From the NCBI GenBank assembly GCA_016210495.1, contig JACQUC010000047.1, positions 22,764 to 86,763 of the forward strand: DNA of 64,000 nucleotides, given 5' to 3'. This DNA is from Chloroflexota bacterium (GTDB lineage Bacteria > Chloroflexota > FW602-bin22 > JACPRP01). Of the stretch, positions 16,344 through 24,085 are shown piece by piece. Numbering within the stretch: the first letter of the stretch is position 1; every line of letters begins with the position of its first letter. The notes beneath the pieces are model-generated. The model ran no database searches, was not told where the DNA came from, and was given only the letters and a program-made list of their open reading frames with translations. The translations under genes were made by a program, and so were the position numbers.

Positions 16344-17396
16344 ATGAGACAACTCAAGTTCTTCCAGGCGATCAACGAAGCCGTCGATCTGTGCATGGCC
16401 AAGGATCCCGCGGTTTATGTTATGGGACTGGGCGTTCCCGACCCCAAGGGCATTTTTGGCACAACCCTGGGGCTGCAACAAAAGTACGGTGCCGCGCGTG
16501 TGCTGGACATGCCGACGTCCGAGAACGCCATGACCGGAGTAGCCATCGGCTCGGCACTGGTCGGAATGAGGCCGATAATGACGCACCAGCGCATCGACTT
16601 CGCCCTGCTTGCCATCGAGCAGATCGTCAACCAGGCCGCCAACTGGCACTATATGTTCGGCGGTTCGGCGAGCGTGCCATTGGTGATCCGAATGATCGTC
16701 GGTCGCGGTTGGGGCCAGGGGCCTCAGCACTCTCAGAGTCTGCAGGCCTGGTTCGCTCACGTTCCCGGCCTCAAGGTAGTAATGCCCACCACCGCCTACG
16801 ATGCCAAGGGCCTGTTCATCTCGAGCATAGAGGACGACAACCCGGTCATCTTCATCGAGCACCGCTGGCTCCACAATTTGACTGGCCTGGTACCCGAGGG
16901 CGTCTACCGCGTACCCCTTGGTACGGCCAGGGTAGCCCGAGAAGGCAGGGATCTGACCATCGCCGCGACGTCGTTTATGACCATAGAAAGCCTCCAGGCG
17001 GCGGAGATGCTCGCCACGGACGGCGTCAGCGCCGAAGTAGTGGACATCCGTTCCTTGAAGCCGATGGACGACGCGCTGATCCTCGATTCTGTGCGCAAGA
17101 CCGGGCGCCTGCTAGTTGCCGACACCGGCTGGAAAACGGCCGGATTCGCCGCAGAGATAATGGCACGGGTTGTCGAAGAGGCATTCGGCGACCTGAAGTG
17201 CCCACCCAGGCGCGTGACCTTGCCCGATTGCCCGACTCCGACCACGCGCGCCCTCGCCAACCATTACTATCCGCGAGCTATTCACATCGTCGAGGCAGCG
17301 AGAGCAATGCTTGGGCTTGGTCTGGACGGGCATTCCGCCGAGGATGCATCCACCCCCCTCGACGTCCCACACCTGAGCTTTACCGGTCCGTTCTGA
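16344..17396 (+). CDS. Thiamine-diphosphate-dependent dehydrogenase E1, beta subunit-like
   Basis: A 350-residue E1-beta/transketolase C-terminal family protein (ATG at 16344, with a GTG codon directly before it). Residues about 1-180 form the pyrimidine-binding domain, with SENAMTGVAIGSALVGMRPI (the conserved ThDP-contacting Glu) near 56 and GRGWGQGPQHSQSLQAWFAHVPGLKVV near 117. Residues about 200-320 are the transketolase C domain, with EVVDIRSLKPMDDALIL and VADTGWKTAGFAAEI. The last 25 residues are an uncommon tail. Together with the alpha-like gene it makes a complete alpha2beta2-type E1 without acyltransferase partners. Confidence 0.85.
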   Translation: MRQLKFFQAINEAVDLCMAKDPAVYVMGLGVPDPKGIFGTTLGLQQKYGAARVLDMPTSENAMTGVAIGSALVGMRPIMTHQRIDFALLAIEQIVNQAANWHYMFGGSASVPLVIRMIVGRGWGQGPQHSQSLQAWFAHVPGLKVVMPTTAYDAKGLFISSIEDDNPVIFIEHRWLHNLTGLVPEGVYRVPLGTARVAREGRDLTIAATSFMTIESLQAAEMLATDGVSAEVVDIRSLKPMDDALILDSVRKTGRLLVADTGWKTAGFAAEIMARVVEEAFGDLKCPPRRVTLPDCPTPTTRALANHYYPRAIHIVEAARAMLGLGLDGHSAEDASTPLDVPHLSFTGPF

Positions 17397-17547
17397 CCCG
17401 TCGACGGGCCTGCCGTCCCGTTTGGAGGTTTTGGGAGGCAGCCGGGGCAGGCTTGAACTTGCAGCCGCAGGCTAGCAAGCTGCGACCGAGTTGCCGACCT
17501 CAAGGCGAGAGGGGCACGGTTCTTGCTCGGGCACTCGATAGAACAGT

Positions 17548-17577
17548 TGACTTTTGCCTAGCAATTCTGCTAGTATC
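17548..17577 (+). promoter_or_regulatory. Sigma-70-like promoter of the TA-like pair
   Basis: TTGACT (17548-17553) and TAGTAT (17572-17577) are separated by 18 bases. Transcription would begin near 17584, about 35 bases before the GTG start of the first gene of the pair. The rest of the operon is tightly coupled and shows few such boxes, so this is an internal promoter private to the pair. Confidence 0.65.
17559..17574. promoter_or_regulatory. Operator-like inverted repeat inside the promoter
   Basis: CTAGCA-ATTC-TGCTAG is a perfect inverted repeat with 6-base arms and a 4-base centre. It fills the spacer between the -35 and -10 boxes and overlaps the first bases of the -10. Placement is ideal for repression by a dimeric protein, as in autoregulated toxin-antitoxin operons. 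Confidence 0.6.
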
Positions 17578-17619
17578 CAGATCAGGTAGACTGGACATTC
17601 TGGCGGCAAGGAGGCTCCC

Positions 17620-17871
17620 GTGTCAGTGCAAGTTCGACACATCCCCAGACACACGTTACTGGCCCGCCTGCGTAGATTGGTCCGTAACTCTGAGCTGCGC
17701 TATGAGGTGCCCTCTGACGAGATGCTATCACGCCTGCGAAGCGGTCAAGTGTCTGAGACAAGGGATATTGGGAAGTGGATGCAAGCCTATCTGGTACTCC
17801 GGAAGCTGAGCGTGACCGCCACGGCTGGAACTCATTCGAAAACTACATCGAAATTCACGAACGCCGACTAG
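17620..17871 (+). CDS. Antitoxin-like small protein (partner of TumE/DUF6516-like)
   Basis: An 83-residue basic protein starting at GTG with AAGGAGG at ideal spacing. The N-terminal half (VQVRHIPRHTLLARLRRLVRNSE) is strongly basic and may bind DNA; the middle (RYEVPSDEMLSRLRSGQVSETRDIGKWM) is helical-looking and the tail is Thr/Ser-rich. It overlaps the following gene by 97 bases. Position first in a two-gene operon with an operator-like repeat in its promoter fits an autoregulating antitoxin. I do not recognise the fold, so the role rests on context. Confidence 0.5.
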   Translation: MSVQVRHIPRHTLLARLRRLVRNSELRYEVPSDEMLSRLRSGQVSETRDIGKWMQAYLVLRKLSVTATAGTHSKTTSKFTNAD

Positions 17872-18260
17872 CAGAACACCCTTTCGTTGATAAGTCCAGA
17901 CCGCATACCATTACGTTTTCGGTTTCCGAACCGGATGGGATCGTCGTAGTCACGGGAAGAGTGTACTGTCACCACGGCGTAGTGGTCGACGTAGAGAAGT
18001 ACCTTGACTTGGAATACCGACAGGGCGGCCGACGCTTTGTGCGCGCTTACTCCTACGCTTACAATGCCTACTTCAAGGGAAAGCACAACATCCTTCGGTA
18101 CGACAATAACCACGACTTTGAGCAATACCATTGTCACAGGCTTGATCTGGCGTCAGGTAGGCAGATCGGAGACCCGATTCCCCTGACAAGGCAACAGTTT
18201 CCTCACCTCTCTGAAGTGCTTGACGAATTGGAGAGAATGCTCCAGTCCAGCGAAGGCTAA
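17775..18260 (+). CDS. TumE/DUF6516-like putative toxin
   Basis: A 161-residue protein, GTG at 17775 with a GGGA-type site. After about 25 residues of weak similarity, the core shows a small beta-rich pattern: ITFSVSEPDGIVVVTGRVYCHHG, VDVEKYLDLEYRQGGRRFVRAYSYAYNAY, then ILRYDNNHDFEQYHCHRLDL and a C-terminal helix LSEVLDELERML. YSYAYNAY, RYDN and H-x-H in this order are what I associate with DUF6516 proteins annotated as TumE-type toxins. It lies between polysaccharide genes but has its own promoter, so it looks like an inserted defence or stability module. Assignment is moderate. Confidence 0.5.
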   Translation: MDASLSGTPEAERDRHGWNSFENYIEIHERRLAEHPFVDKSRPHTITFSVSEPDGIVVVTGRVYCHHGVVVDVEKYLDLEYRQGGRRFVRAYSYAYNAYFKGKHNILRYDNNHDFEQYHCHRLDLASGRQIGDPIPLTRQQFPHLSEVLDELERMLQSSEG

Positions 18261-18330
18261 TCGAGAGATCTGCGTGGCCAGCACAACTTGGACATGTTGG
18301 CGGCGATCAAGAAGAATTGGAGAATACCAT

Positions 18331-19329
18331 TTGTCAATCAAACGCAGAATCGTCGTCATCGGCAGCAACTCGTTCTCCGGTAGCGACTTCGTCGACCTGC
18401 TCCTCGACGACGAGAACAACGACGTCGTCGGTGTAAGCCGATCACCGGAGAAAAGCGCCCTGTTCCTACCGTACAAGCGGCGCCATGGCGTATGCTTCAG
18501 GTTCCATCAATTGGACCTAAACAAGCACACGAACGAGATCATCGCGTTACTCGACTCTTTCGAGCCCGAGTACATCGTCAACTTCGCCGCGCAAAGCGAG
18601 GTCGCTCCCAGTTGGGATCATCCTGAGCAGTGGTTTCAGACCAACGTTGTGGCCCTCGCGCTCCTGATGAACGCGTTGCGGAAGCGCGACTACCTCAAGC
18701 GCTACGTGCATATTTCGTCGCCCGAGGTGTACGGCACCTGCGAAGGCACGGTAATCGAGTCCGCGCCGCTGAATCCCACCACGCCATACGCGGCCTCCAA
18801 GGCAGCGGCAGACCTGTTCCTGGCCACCTTAGTAAAGAACTTCGGGTTCCCGCTCGTGACGATTCGCTCCACGAACGTCTACGGTGCGCACCAGCAACTG
18901 TGGAAGATCATTCCCAGATCGGTCATCTACCTGAAACTGGGTAGGCAGATCGAGATGCACGGCGGTGGGGTGGCGGTGAAGTCCTATATTCACATCCGAG
19001 ACATCTCCAGGGGTGAACTGGCGGCAATGGAAGCGGGCATCCCCGGGGCCATCTACCACCTTTCGCCGGACCGTGGCTACGCCGTGCGCGACGTCGTGCA
19101 GATGATCTGCGAGCTAATGGGCCGCGACTTCGCGGCTTCCACCCTCGCCGTGGGCGAGCGGCTGGGTCAGGACGCCGCCTACGTGATCGACTCAACCCGC
19201 GCGCGACAGGAGCTCGACTGGCGTCCCCGAGTGCAACTGCAAGATGGGCTTGCCGAGGTGGTGGACTGGGTCGAAGGCAACTGGGAGCAGATTCGAGCGC
19301 AATCCCTCGAATACGTGCATCAGCCGTGA
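18331..19329 (+). CDS. NAD-dependent nucleotide-sugar 4,6-dehydratase-like SDR
   Basis: A 332-residue extended SDR with TTG at 18331 as the likely start (GGAGA upstream); the frame runs back to 18220 inside the toxin-like gene but without conservation. The NAD motif is relaxed, VVIGSNSFSGSDFV, where the usual G-x2-G-x2-G is GSNSFSG. Catalytic elements are ISSPEVYG and YAASK. RSTNVYGAHQQLWKIIPR resembles dTDP-glucose and GDP-mannose 4,6-dehydratases. It overlaps the ABC ATPase by 4 bases (GTGA). It may provide the 4-keto-6-deoxy step for CDP- or dTDP-sugars in this locus; the nucleotide is not decided by sequence. Confidence 0.75.
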   Translation: MSIKRRIVVIGSNSFSGSDFVDLLLDDENNDVVGVSRSPEKSALFLPYKRRHGVCFRFHQLDLNKHTNEIIALLDSFEPEYIVNFAAQSEVAPSWDHPEQWFQTNVVALALLMNALRKRDYLKRYVHISSPEVYGTCEGTVIESAPLNPTTPYAASKAAADLFLATLVKNFGFPLVTIRSTNVYGAHQQLWKIIPRSVIYLKLGRQIEMHGGGVAVKSYIHIRDISRGELAAMEAGIPGAIYHLSPDRGYAVRDVVQMICELMGRDFAASTLAVGERLGQDAAYVIDSTRARQELDWRPRVQLQDGLAEVVDWVEGNWEQIRAQSLEYVHQP

Positions 19330-20675
19330 GCGAGGTCGCGATCCGCGTGCAGGGGCTCGGTAAGAAATATCGCATTGGCAGCCCGCAGGCTCGATACGAT
19401 AACCTGCAGGACGCACTGAAGCACGCCCTGGCCTCGCCGTTTCGTCGGGCGAAGAGGCTGCTCGGGGGCCGAGGCGACGGAGCGGCGGACTCGAACCGCA
19501 TCATCTGGGCGCTTAAGGACGTCGGCTTCGAGGTCCGGCGTGGCGAGGTGGTCGGCATAATCGGCAGCAACGGGGCCGGCAAGTCCACCCTGCTGAAGAT
19601 TCTTTCGCGCATCACCGAGCCGACTGAAGGACTAGCCGAGATTCACGGGCACGTGGGCAGCCTGCTGGAGGTTGGCACCGGCTTCCACCCCGAGCTGACC
19701 GGGCGCGACAACATATATCTCAACGGTGCCATTTTGGGACTGAGGCGCGCAGAGATCGACCGCAAGTTCGATGAAATCGTCGCCTTCTCCGAGATCGAGA
19801 AGTTCATCGACACTCCAGTTAAGCATTATTCCAGCGGGATGTACGTTCGCCTGGCATTCGCAGTCGCGGCGCATATGGACCCGGAGATTCTTCTCGTCGA
19901 CGAAGTCTTGGCCGTGGGGGACTACAGGTTCCAGGACAAGTGCCTCGGCAAGATGCAAGAGGCAACTGGCCAGGGCAGGACGATCCTGTTTGTTAGCCAC
20001 AACATGAAGGCCATATCCCAGATCTGCGACCGGGCCATATTGTTGGCCGATGGCCGTGTCGAAATCGACGATACCACTTCGGATGTTATCCGCAGATACA
20101 CCGGCGTCGAACGGCAGGACAACGCCGATATCCGATGGTCCCTTGACGACGCCCCCGGCAACCATTCGGTCAGATTGTTGAGGGTGCACGTCTGTGACGA
20201 CCAGGGTCAGGTCAAGTCGTCGTTCGCCTACCGCGAGGCTATTAGCATTTGCGTGACTTATGAGGTACTGGACGACACCGTTAATCTGTACCTTCGCACA
20301 TATCTCGACAACGAAGCGGGCGTCGACATCCTGGTGACCACCGAGCTGGACAATTCGCGTTTCAGTAAAGGTGTGCACCAGGGGAAGTACACTATTCCCC
20401 CTCATTTTCTCAACGAGGGCCGCTATGTCGTGCAACAGGTGCTATTCAAGGAGGGGAGCGTCACATCTCCGGAGGACGTAGCTCGCGTGGACTATCCTGT
20501 GAATTTTTCTATCGACTATTCCGGGATGTTTAACGGTGGCGTGATGGCAAAGCCAGTTGGCGTGATTCGCCCGGACTGGGGTTGGGCGTTCTCCGAAATC
20601 TCGCGATCGCCAGCCCAAAACGCAAAACATGTGGGGGCACTTGGAGAACAACTCACGGGGTCGAGGAACTCTTGA
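19326..20675 (+). CDS. wzt: Polysaccharide ABC exporter ATPase with C-terminal glycan-binding domain (Wzt-like)
   Basis: A 449-residue ATPase. Residues 1-250 are the nucleotide-binding domain: Walker A GSNGAGKST near 80, the TxFHPELTGRDNIYLNG segment typical of O-antigen/teichoic exporters, signature HYSSGMYVRLAFA near 162, Walker B ILLVDEVLAVGD near 185, and the H-loop SHNM. Residues about 270-440 form a beta-sandwich like the Wzt C-terminal domain, which in O9a-type systems recognises the modified end of the finished glycan. The presence of this domain predicts that a terminal modification is the export signal. The likely permease partner is at 9813. Stop and next start overlap as TGATG. 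Confidence 0.92.
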   Translation: MSEVAIRVQGLGKKYRIGSPQARYDNLQDALKHALASPFRRAKRLLGGRGDGAADSNRIIWALKDVGFEVRRGEVVGIIGSNGAGKSTLLKILSRITEPTEGLAEIHGHVGSLLEVGTGFHPELTGRDNIYLNGAILGLRRAEIDRKFDEIVAFSEIEKFIDTPVKHYSSGMYVRLAFAVAAHMDPEILLVDEVLAVGDYRFQDKCLGKMQEATGQGRTILFVSHNMKAISQICDRAILLADGRVEIDDTTSDVIRRYTGVERQDNADIRWSLDDAPGNHSVRLLRVHVCDDQGQVKSSFAYREAISICVTYEVLDDTVNLYLRTYLDNEAGVDILVTTELDNSRFSKGVHQGKYTIPPHFLNEGRYVVQQVLFKEGSVTSPEDVARVDYPVNFSIDYSGMFNGGVMAKPVGVIRPDWGWAFSEISRSPAQNAKHVGALGEQLTGSRNS

Positions 20676-21451
20676 TGAAGGTCATCATTCTGGCCGGCGG
20701 TTACGGCTCTCGGTTGGAAGGCATCACAGAGATAATTCCCAAACCCATGGTGCCAATTGGAGAGATGCCCATTCTATGGCACATTATGAAGATCTACTCC
20801 CATTACGGCTTCGACGATTTCTTGGTCGCTCTGGGGTACAAGGGAAGTGTCATCAAGGATTTCTTCTACCGATACGCGATGATCAGCAAGGACTTTACCA
20901 TAGATCTGTCTACTAAAGACATTGAGTTTCACGACGGAGGAATGGCAGACGACTGGCGAGTGACGCTCGTGGACACTGGCCTCGACACGAAGAAAGGTGG
21001 CCGGATAAAGCGGCTCGCGAAGTACCTTCGCTCGGACGTCAACATGCTGACCTACGGAGATGGCTTGGCCGACATTAACCCGGCTGATGTGCTGGAATTC
21101 CACAAATCCCACAACAAGATCCTGACCGTCACAGGCGTTTACCCTCCTTCCCTCTTTGGCGAGATAGTCGACGATGGCAGTAGAGTCGTTTCGTTCGTAG
21201 AGAAGCCACAGACATCGTCTGGCTTGATCAACGGTGGCTTCATGGTGTTTGATAGGCGAATGCTCGATTATCTTGAAGACGACGAGGAGTGTGACTTTGA
21301 GTCGGGCGCGTTGGAGAAGCTCGCACGGGAGGGCCAGGTTATGGTCTATAAGCACACCGGTTCCTGGGTCTGTATGGACAGCAAAAGGGACCTCGAGTAC
21401 CTGAACCGGCTATGGAAAGCCAAACAGGCGTTTTGGAAGGTCTGGGGCTGA
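20675..21451 (+). CDS. rfbF: Glucose-1-phosphate cytidylyltransferase-like
   Basis: A 258-residue nucleotidyltransferase, the length of RfbF. The N-terminal signature VIILAGGYGSRL...IPKPMVPIGEMPILWHIMKIYSHYG, the YGDGL metal-binding segment near 124, and GGFMVF and the late SGALEKLAREG segment match glucose-1-phosphate cytidylyltransferases rather than RmlA. It should make CDP-glucose from CTP and glucose 1-phosphate. No canonical CDP-glucose 4,6-dehydratase (rfbG) follows; the next genes are a UXS-like decarboxylase and UDP-glucose dehydrogenase, so CDP-glucose must be used by one of the other SDRs. The earlier in-frame starts lie within the Wzt-like gene; the overlap at 20675 decides the start. 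Confidence 0.88.
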   Translation: MKVIILAGGYGSRLEGITEIIPKPMVPIGEMPILWHIMKIYSHYGFDDFLVALGYKGSVIKDFFYRYAMISKDFTIDLSTKDIEFHDGGMADDWRVTLVDTGLDTKKGGRIKRLAKYLRSDVNMLTYGDGLADINPADVLEFHKSHNKILTVTGVYPPSLFGEIVDDGSRVVSFVEKPQTSSGLINGGFMVFDRRMLDYLEDDEECDFESGALEKLAREGQVMVYKHTGSWVCMDSKRDLEYLNRLWKAKQAFWKVWG

Positions 21452-22588
21452 TTGGCCAAGGTAGAAACGTCGATGCACCCAGTTGTAGTCGAAGACATCG
21501 CGATGATTATCGATCGTGTGGGGCCCGCCTGGGAACGCCTTGCACACAAAGAACTGCTTTTGACAGGCTACGCCGGATTCCTCGGCTATTATTTTGTCGC
21601 CTGCCTGGCCAGAGTGAATGACACGGTTCTCAAAGGCAAGGAGTGCAGACTCATAGGCGTCGATAATCTCGTTCGTGGAAAACCTGCCTGGCTGGAGGAG
21701 TTTGCTCAGCGAGCAGACTTCTCTTTGGTCGATGCAAGTGTCCTCACTCCCGTCGGAGACCTCCTGGGGCTTGCGGGTTGGTCTGGATCCGTGCGCTTCA
21801 TCGTCCACGCCGCCTCAATCGCCTCTCCGACGTACTACCGCAAACATCCAATAGAGACAATGGACGCCAACGTCGGCGGACTGCGCAACATCTTGGAATA
21901 CGTGGTTGGCCAGAGGCAGACTCCAGTACCCGCAGAGAGCTTGTTGTTCTTCTCGTCATCGGAGGTTTATGGGGATCCATCGCCTGACAGCATTCCCACT
22001 CCTGAATCCTATTGGGGTAGGGTTTCATTCACCGGCCCTAGAGCCTGTTACGACGAATCCAAGCGCTATGGAGAAACGCTTTGCGTTAACTTCTATCGAG
22101 TTCACGGGGTGCCGGTAAAGATTGCCCGCCCCTTCAACAACTTCGGCCCCGGTCTCAACATTGACGACCGGCGAGTAATTCCAGACCTTATGAGGAACGT
22201 GTTGTCCGGGCAGGATTTGGTTCTCCATTCCGACGGCTCCCCTACGCGAACGTTTTGCTACGTGGCTGACGCCGTCACCGGCTACTGGCAACTTCTGCTC
22301 AGTGATCAAAATGGCGAATCCTTCAATATTGGGACCGACGGGCCTGAAATCAGCATACGCGAGTTGGCAGAGTTAGTCCTGAGAGTTGCCCGCGAAGAGT
22401 ATGACATTCACTGCAAGGCTGAATACCGGCAAAGCGACGAGACCAATTACCTGACGGACAACCCGAACCGGCGTTGCCCCAACATCCAAAAGGCAAGACA
22501 ACTGATTGCCTACAATCCTCGTATGGGACTCGAGGAGGGGATTCGTCGCACTATGAGATGGTACCACGATCAGGCGGGGCAAACGTGA
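21452..22588 (+). CDS. UDP-glucuronate decarboxylase-like SDR (UXS family)
   Basis: A 378-residue SDR. A relaxed NAD site, LLTGYAGFLGYYFV, is preceded by about 30 residues more than usual. FFSSSEVYGD and the very characteristic GPRACYDESKRYGETL match the UXS/ArnA decarboxylase signature. It also has FNNFGPGLNIDD and RTFCYVADAVTGY. UXS converts UDP-glucuronate to UDP-xylose, which fits with the UDP-glucose dehydrogenase encoded next (TGATG overlap). The TTG at 21452 follows the rfbF stop directly; an ATG at 21473 is a possible shorter start. Confidence 0.82.
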   Translation: MAKVETSMHPVVVEDIAMIIDRVGPAWERLAHKELLLTGYAGFLGYYFVACLARVNDTVLKGKECRLIGVDNLVRGKPAWLEEFAQRADFSLVDASVLTPVGDLLGLAGWSGSVRFIVHAASIASPTYYRKHPIETMDANVGGLRNILEYVVGQRQTPVPAESLLFFSSSEVYGDPSPDSIPTPESYWGRVSFTGPRACYDESKRYGETLCVNFYRVHGVPVKIARPFNNFGPGLNIDDRRVIPDLMRNVLSGQDLVLHSDGSPTRTFCYVADAVTGYWQLLLSDQNGESFNIGTDGPEISIRELAELVLRVAREEYDIHCKAEYRQSDETNYLTDNPNRRCPNIQKARQLIAYNPRMGLEEGIRRTMRWYHDQAGQT

Positions 22589-23988
22589 TGTCGACGCTGG
22601 ATTCCTGCCGTCAGCCGATTGCGGTTTCAGTGGTAGGGACGGGCTATGTAGGACTTGTCACAGGTGCGTGCCTTGCCGACAAGGGTTTGGACGTTACCTG
22701 TGTTGACATCCTCGACCACAAAGTGGAATCAATTAACTTGGGGCGGGCCCCGTTTTATGAACCAGGACTGGACCAGCTTCTGGCGAAAATTGTCTCCGAA
22801 GGCAAGCTGCGAGCCACCCGAAGCATCAACGAAGCCGTCCGCGATTCTTCAGTGACGCTTGTGGCCGTCGGTACGCCAAACCTCGACGGCTTCATTGATC
22901 TCGCAGACGTTATGACCGCCGTGCGGCAGATTGCCCTGGCAGTCGCCGAGAAAGACAGCTATCACGTAGTCGTTGTGAAGAGCACCGTTGTTCCAGGCAC
23001 GACAGACCAGGCGCTGCTTGGGATCCTCGAAAGCGTATTGGGAAGCAAAGAGAACAGAAAGTTTGGCCTGTGCGTAAACCCGGAATTCTTGCGGCAGGGC
23101 TCAGCCGTTAGTGATTTTCAGGAGCCGGACAGGATTGTTATCGGCGCGTTGGATATGGCGTCATTCGATGCTTGCTCGCGCCTGTACGATTGGGTTTGCT
23201 GCCCGGTTCTCAGGACCAACCTGCGCACCGCCGAGATGATAAAGTATGCTTCCAACGCGCTCCTGGCAACTCTGATTAGCTACTCCAATGAAATCGCCTC
23301 TGTGGCAGAGGGCATCGGCGATATCGTTGTCAGAGACATCTTCGAGGGCATCCGCCTGGACCGGCGATGGACACCCGTGGTCGGCCCGGAATCGGTTTCT
23401 GCCGAGCGCGACCGCCCGGGCATTCTTAGCTACCTCTGGCCCGGCTGCGGGTATGGCGGTAGCTGCCTCCCCAAGGACGTGCAGGCCCTCAGAACGCACG
23501 CAAGGTCTAGTGGCATCGAAACGCCTATGATGGATGCGACGATCGCTATTAATGCTCAGCAACCGCACAAGATGGTGCTCAAGACGAAGCAACTCCTGGG
23601 GGATTTAGGAGGAAAGAGCCTTGCCGTACTAGGGCTTGCTTTCAAGCCCGATACGGATGACCTGCGGGAGTCTCCAGGTATCGTCATAGTTGAAGAGCTC
23701 GTTCGCCAGGGCGCCTGCGTCACGGTCAGCGATCCCAAAGTCAGCGGAGCACATCGCGGGAGCTTATTCGCGAACGGCAATGTTCGCTTCGAAGCCGACC
23801 CGAAAGAGGCCATCAGAGGTGCCCACGCGGTGCTACTCGTAACGGCCTGGCCTGAGTTCGAAACCCTTTCGAAAGAGGATTTCTTGGCATTGATGGAGAC
23901 GCCATGTGTTATCGACGGTAGGCTGTTCTTCGACGGCAGCAATCTCAAAGACGCCGGCATTGCGTACGTCTGTTTTGGAGGCTGCTAG
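22588..23988 (+). CDS. ugd: UDP-glucose 6-dehydrogenase
   Basis: A 466-residue member of the UDP-glucose/GDP-mannose dehydrogenase family. The NAD site is SVVGTGYVGLVTGACLAD, the middle domain has NPEFLRQGSAVSDF and AEMIKYASNALLAT, and the catalytic loop GYGGSCLPKDVQAL carries the nucleophilic Cys near residue 290. The C-terminal UDP-binding domain contains LGLAFKPDTDDLRESP. It oxidises UDP-glucose twice to UDP-glucuronate. The ATG at 22588 overlaps the previous stop. Coupled to the UXS-like gene, it should give UDP-glucuronate and UDP-xylose (or a 4-keto pentose) for the glycan. A second, more divergent family member is at 57798. Confidence 0.92.
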   Translation: MSTLDSCRQPIAVSVVGTGYVGLVTGACLADKGLDVTCVDILDHKVESINLGRAPFYEPGLDQLLAKIVSEGKLRATRSINEAVRDSSVTLVAVGTPNLDGFIDLADVMTAVRQIALAVAEKDSYHVVVVKSTVVPGTTDQALLGILESVLGSKENRKFGLCVNPEFLRQGSAVSDFQEPDRIVIGALDMASFDACSRLYDWVCCPVLRTNLRTAEMIKYASNALLATLISYSNEIASVAEGIGDIVVRDIFEGIRLDRRWTPVVGPESVSAERDRPGILSYLWPGCGYGGSCLPKDVQALRTHARSSGIETPMMDATIAINAQQPHKMVLKTKQLLGDLGGKSLAVLGLAFKPDTDDLRESPGIVIVEELVRQGACVTVSDPKVSGAHRGSLFANGNVRFEADPKEAIRGAHAVLLVTAWPEFETLSKEDFLALMETPCVIDGRLFFDGSNLKDAGIAYVCFGGC

Positions 23989-24085
23989 TGCCTTGGGCTT
24001 ACAAGCATCGAGCGCTCATCCTCAAAGTACCTGCACCGGAAACACCTGTTTGAGATCTTTGATTGTGAGGAAGGACTGAGGACTT

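Larger units (their letters stand above)
17397..17619. other. Gap carrying the promoter of the toxin-antitoxin-like pair
   Basis: No gene is supported here. The segment is GC-rich up to about 17545 and then holds the only clear sigma-70-type promoter in this part of the locus, described separately, plus a Shine-Dalgarno AAGGAGG just before the GTG at 17620. Confidence 0.6.

Noticed and set aside
16391..17809. 472-codon plus-strand open frame
   Set aside because: Out-of-frame reading of the E1-beta-like gene and the gap after it, with basic low-complexity composition.
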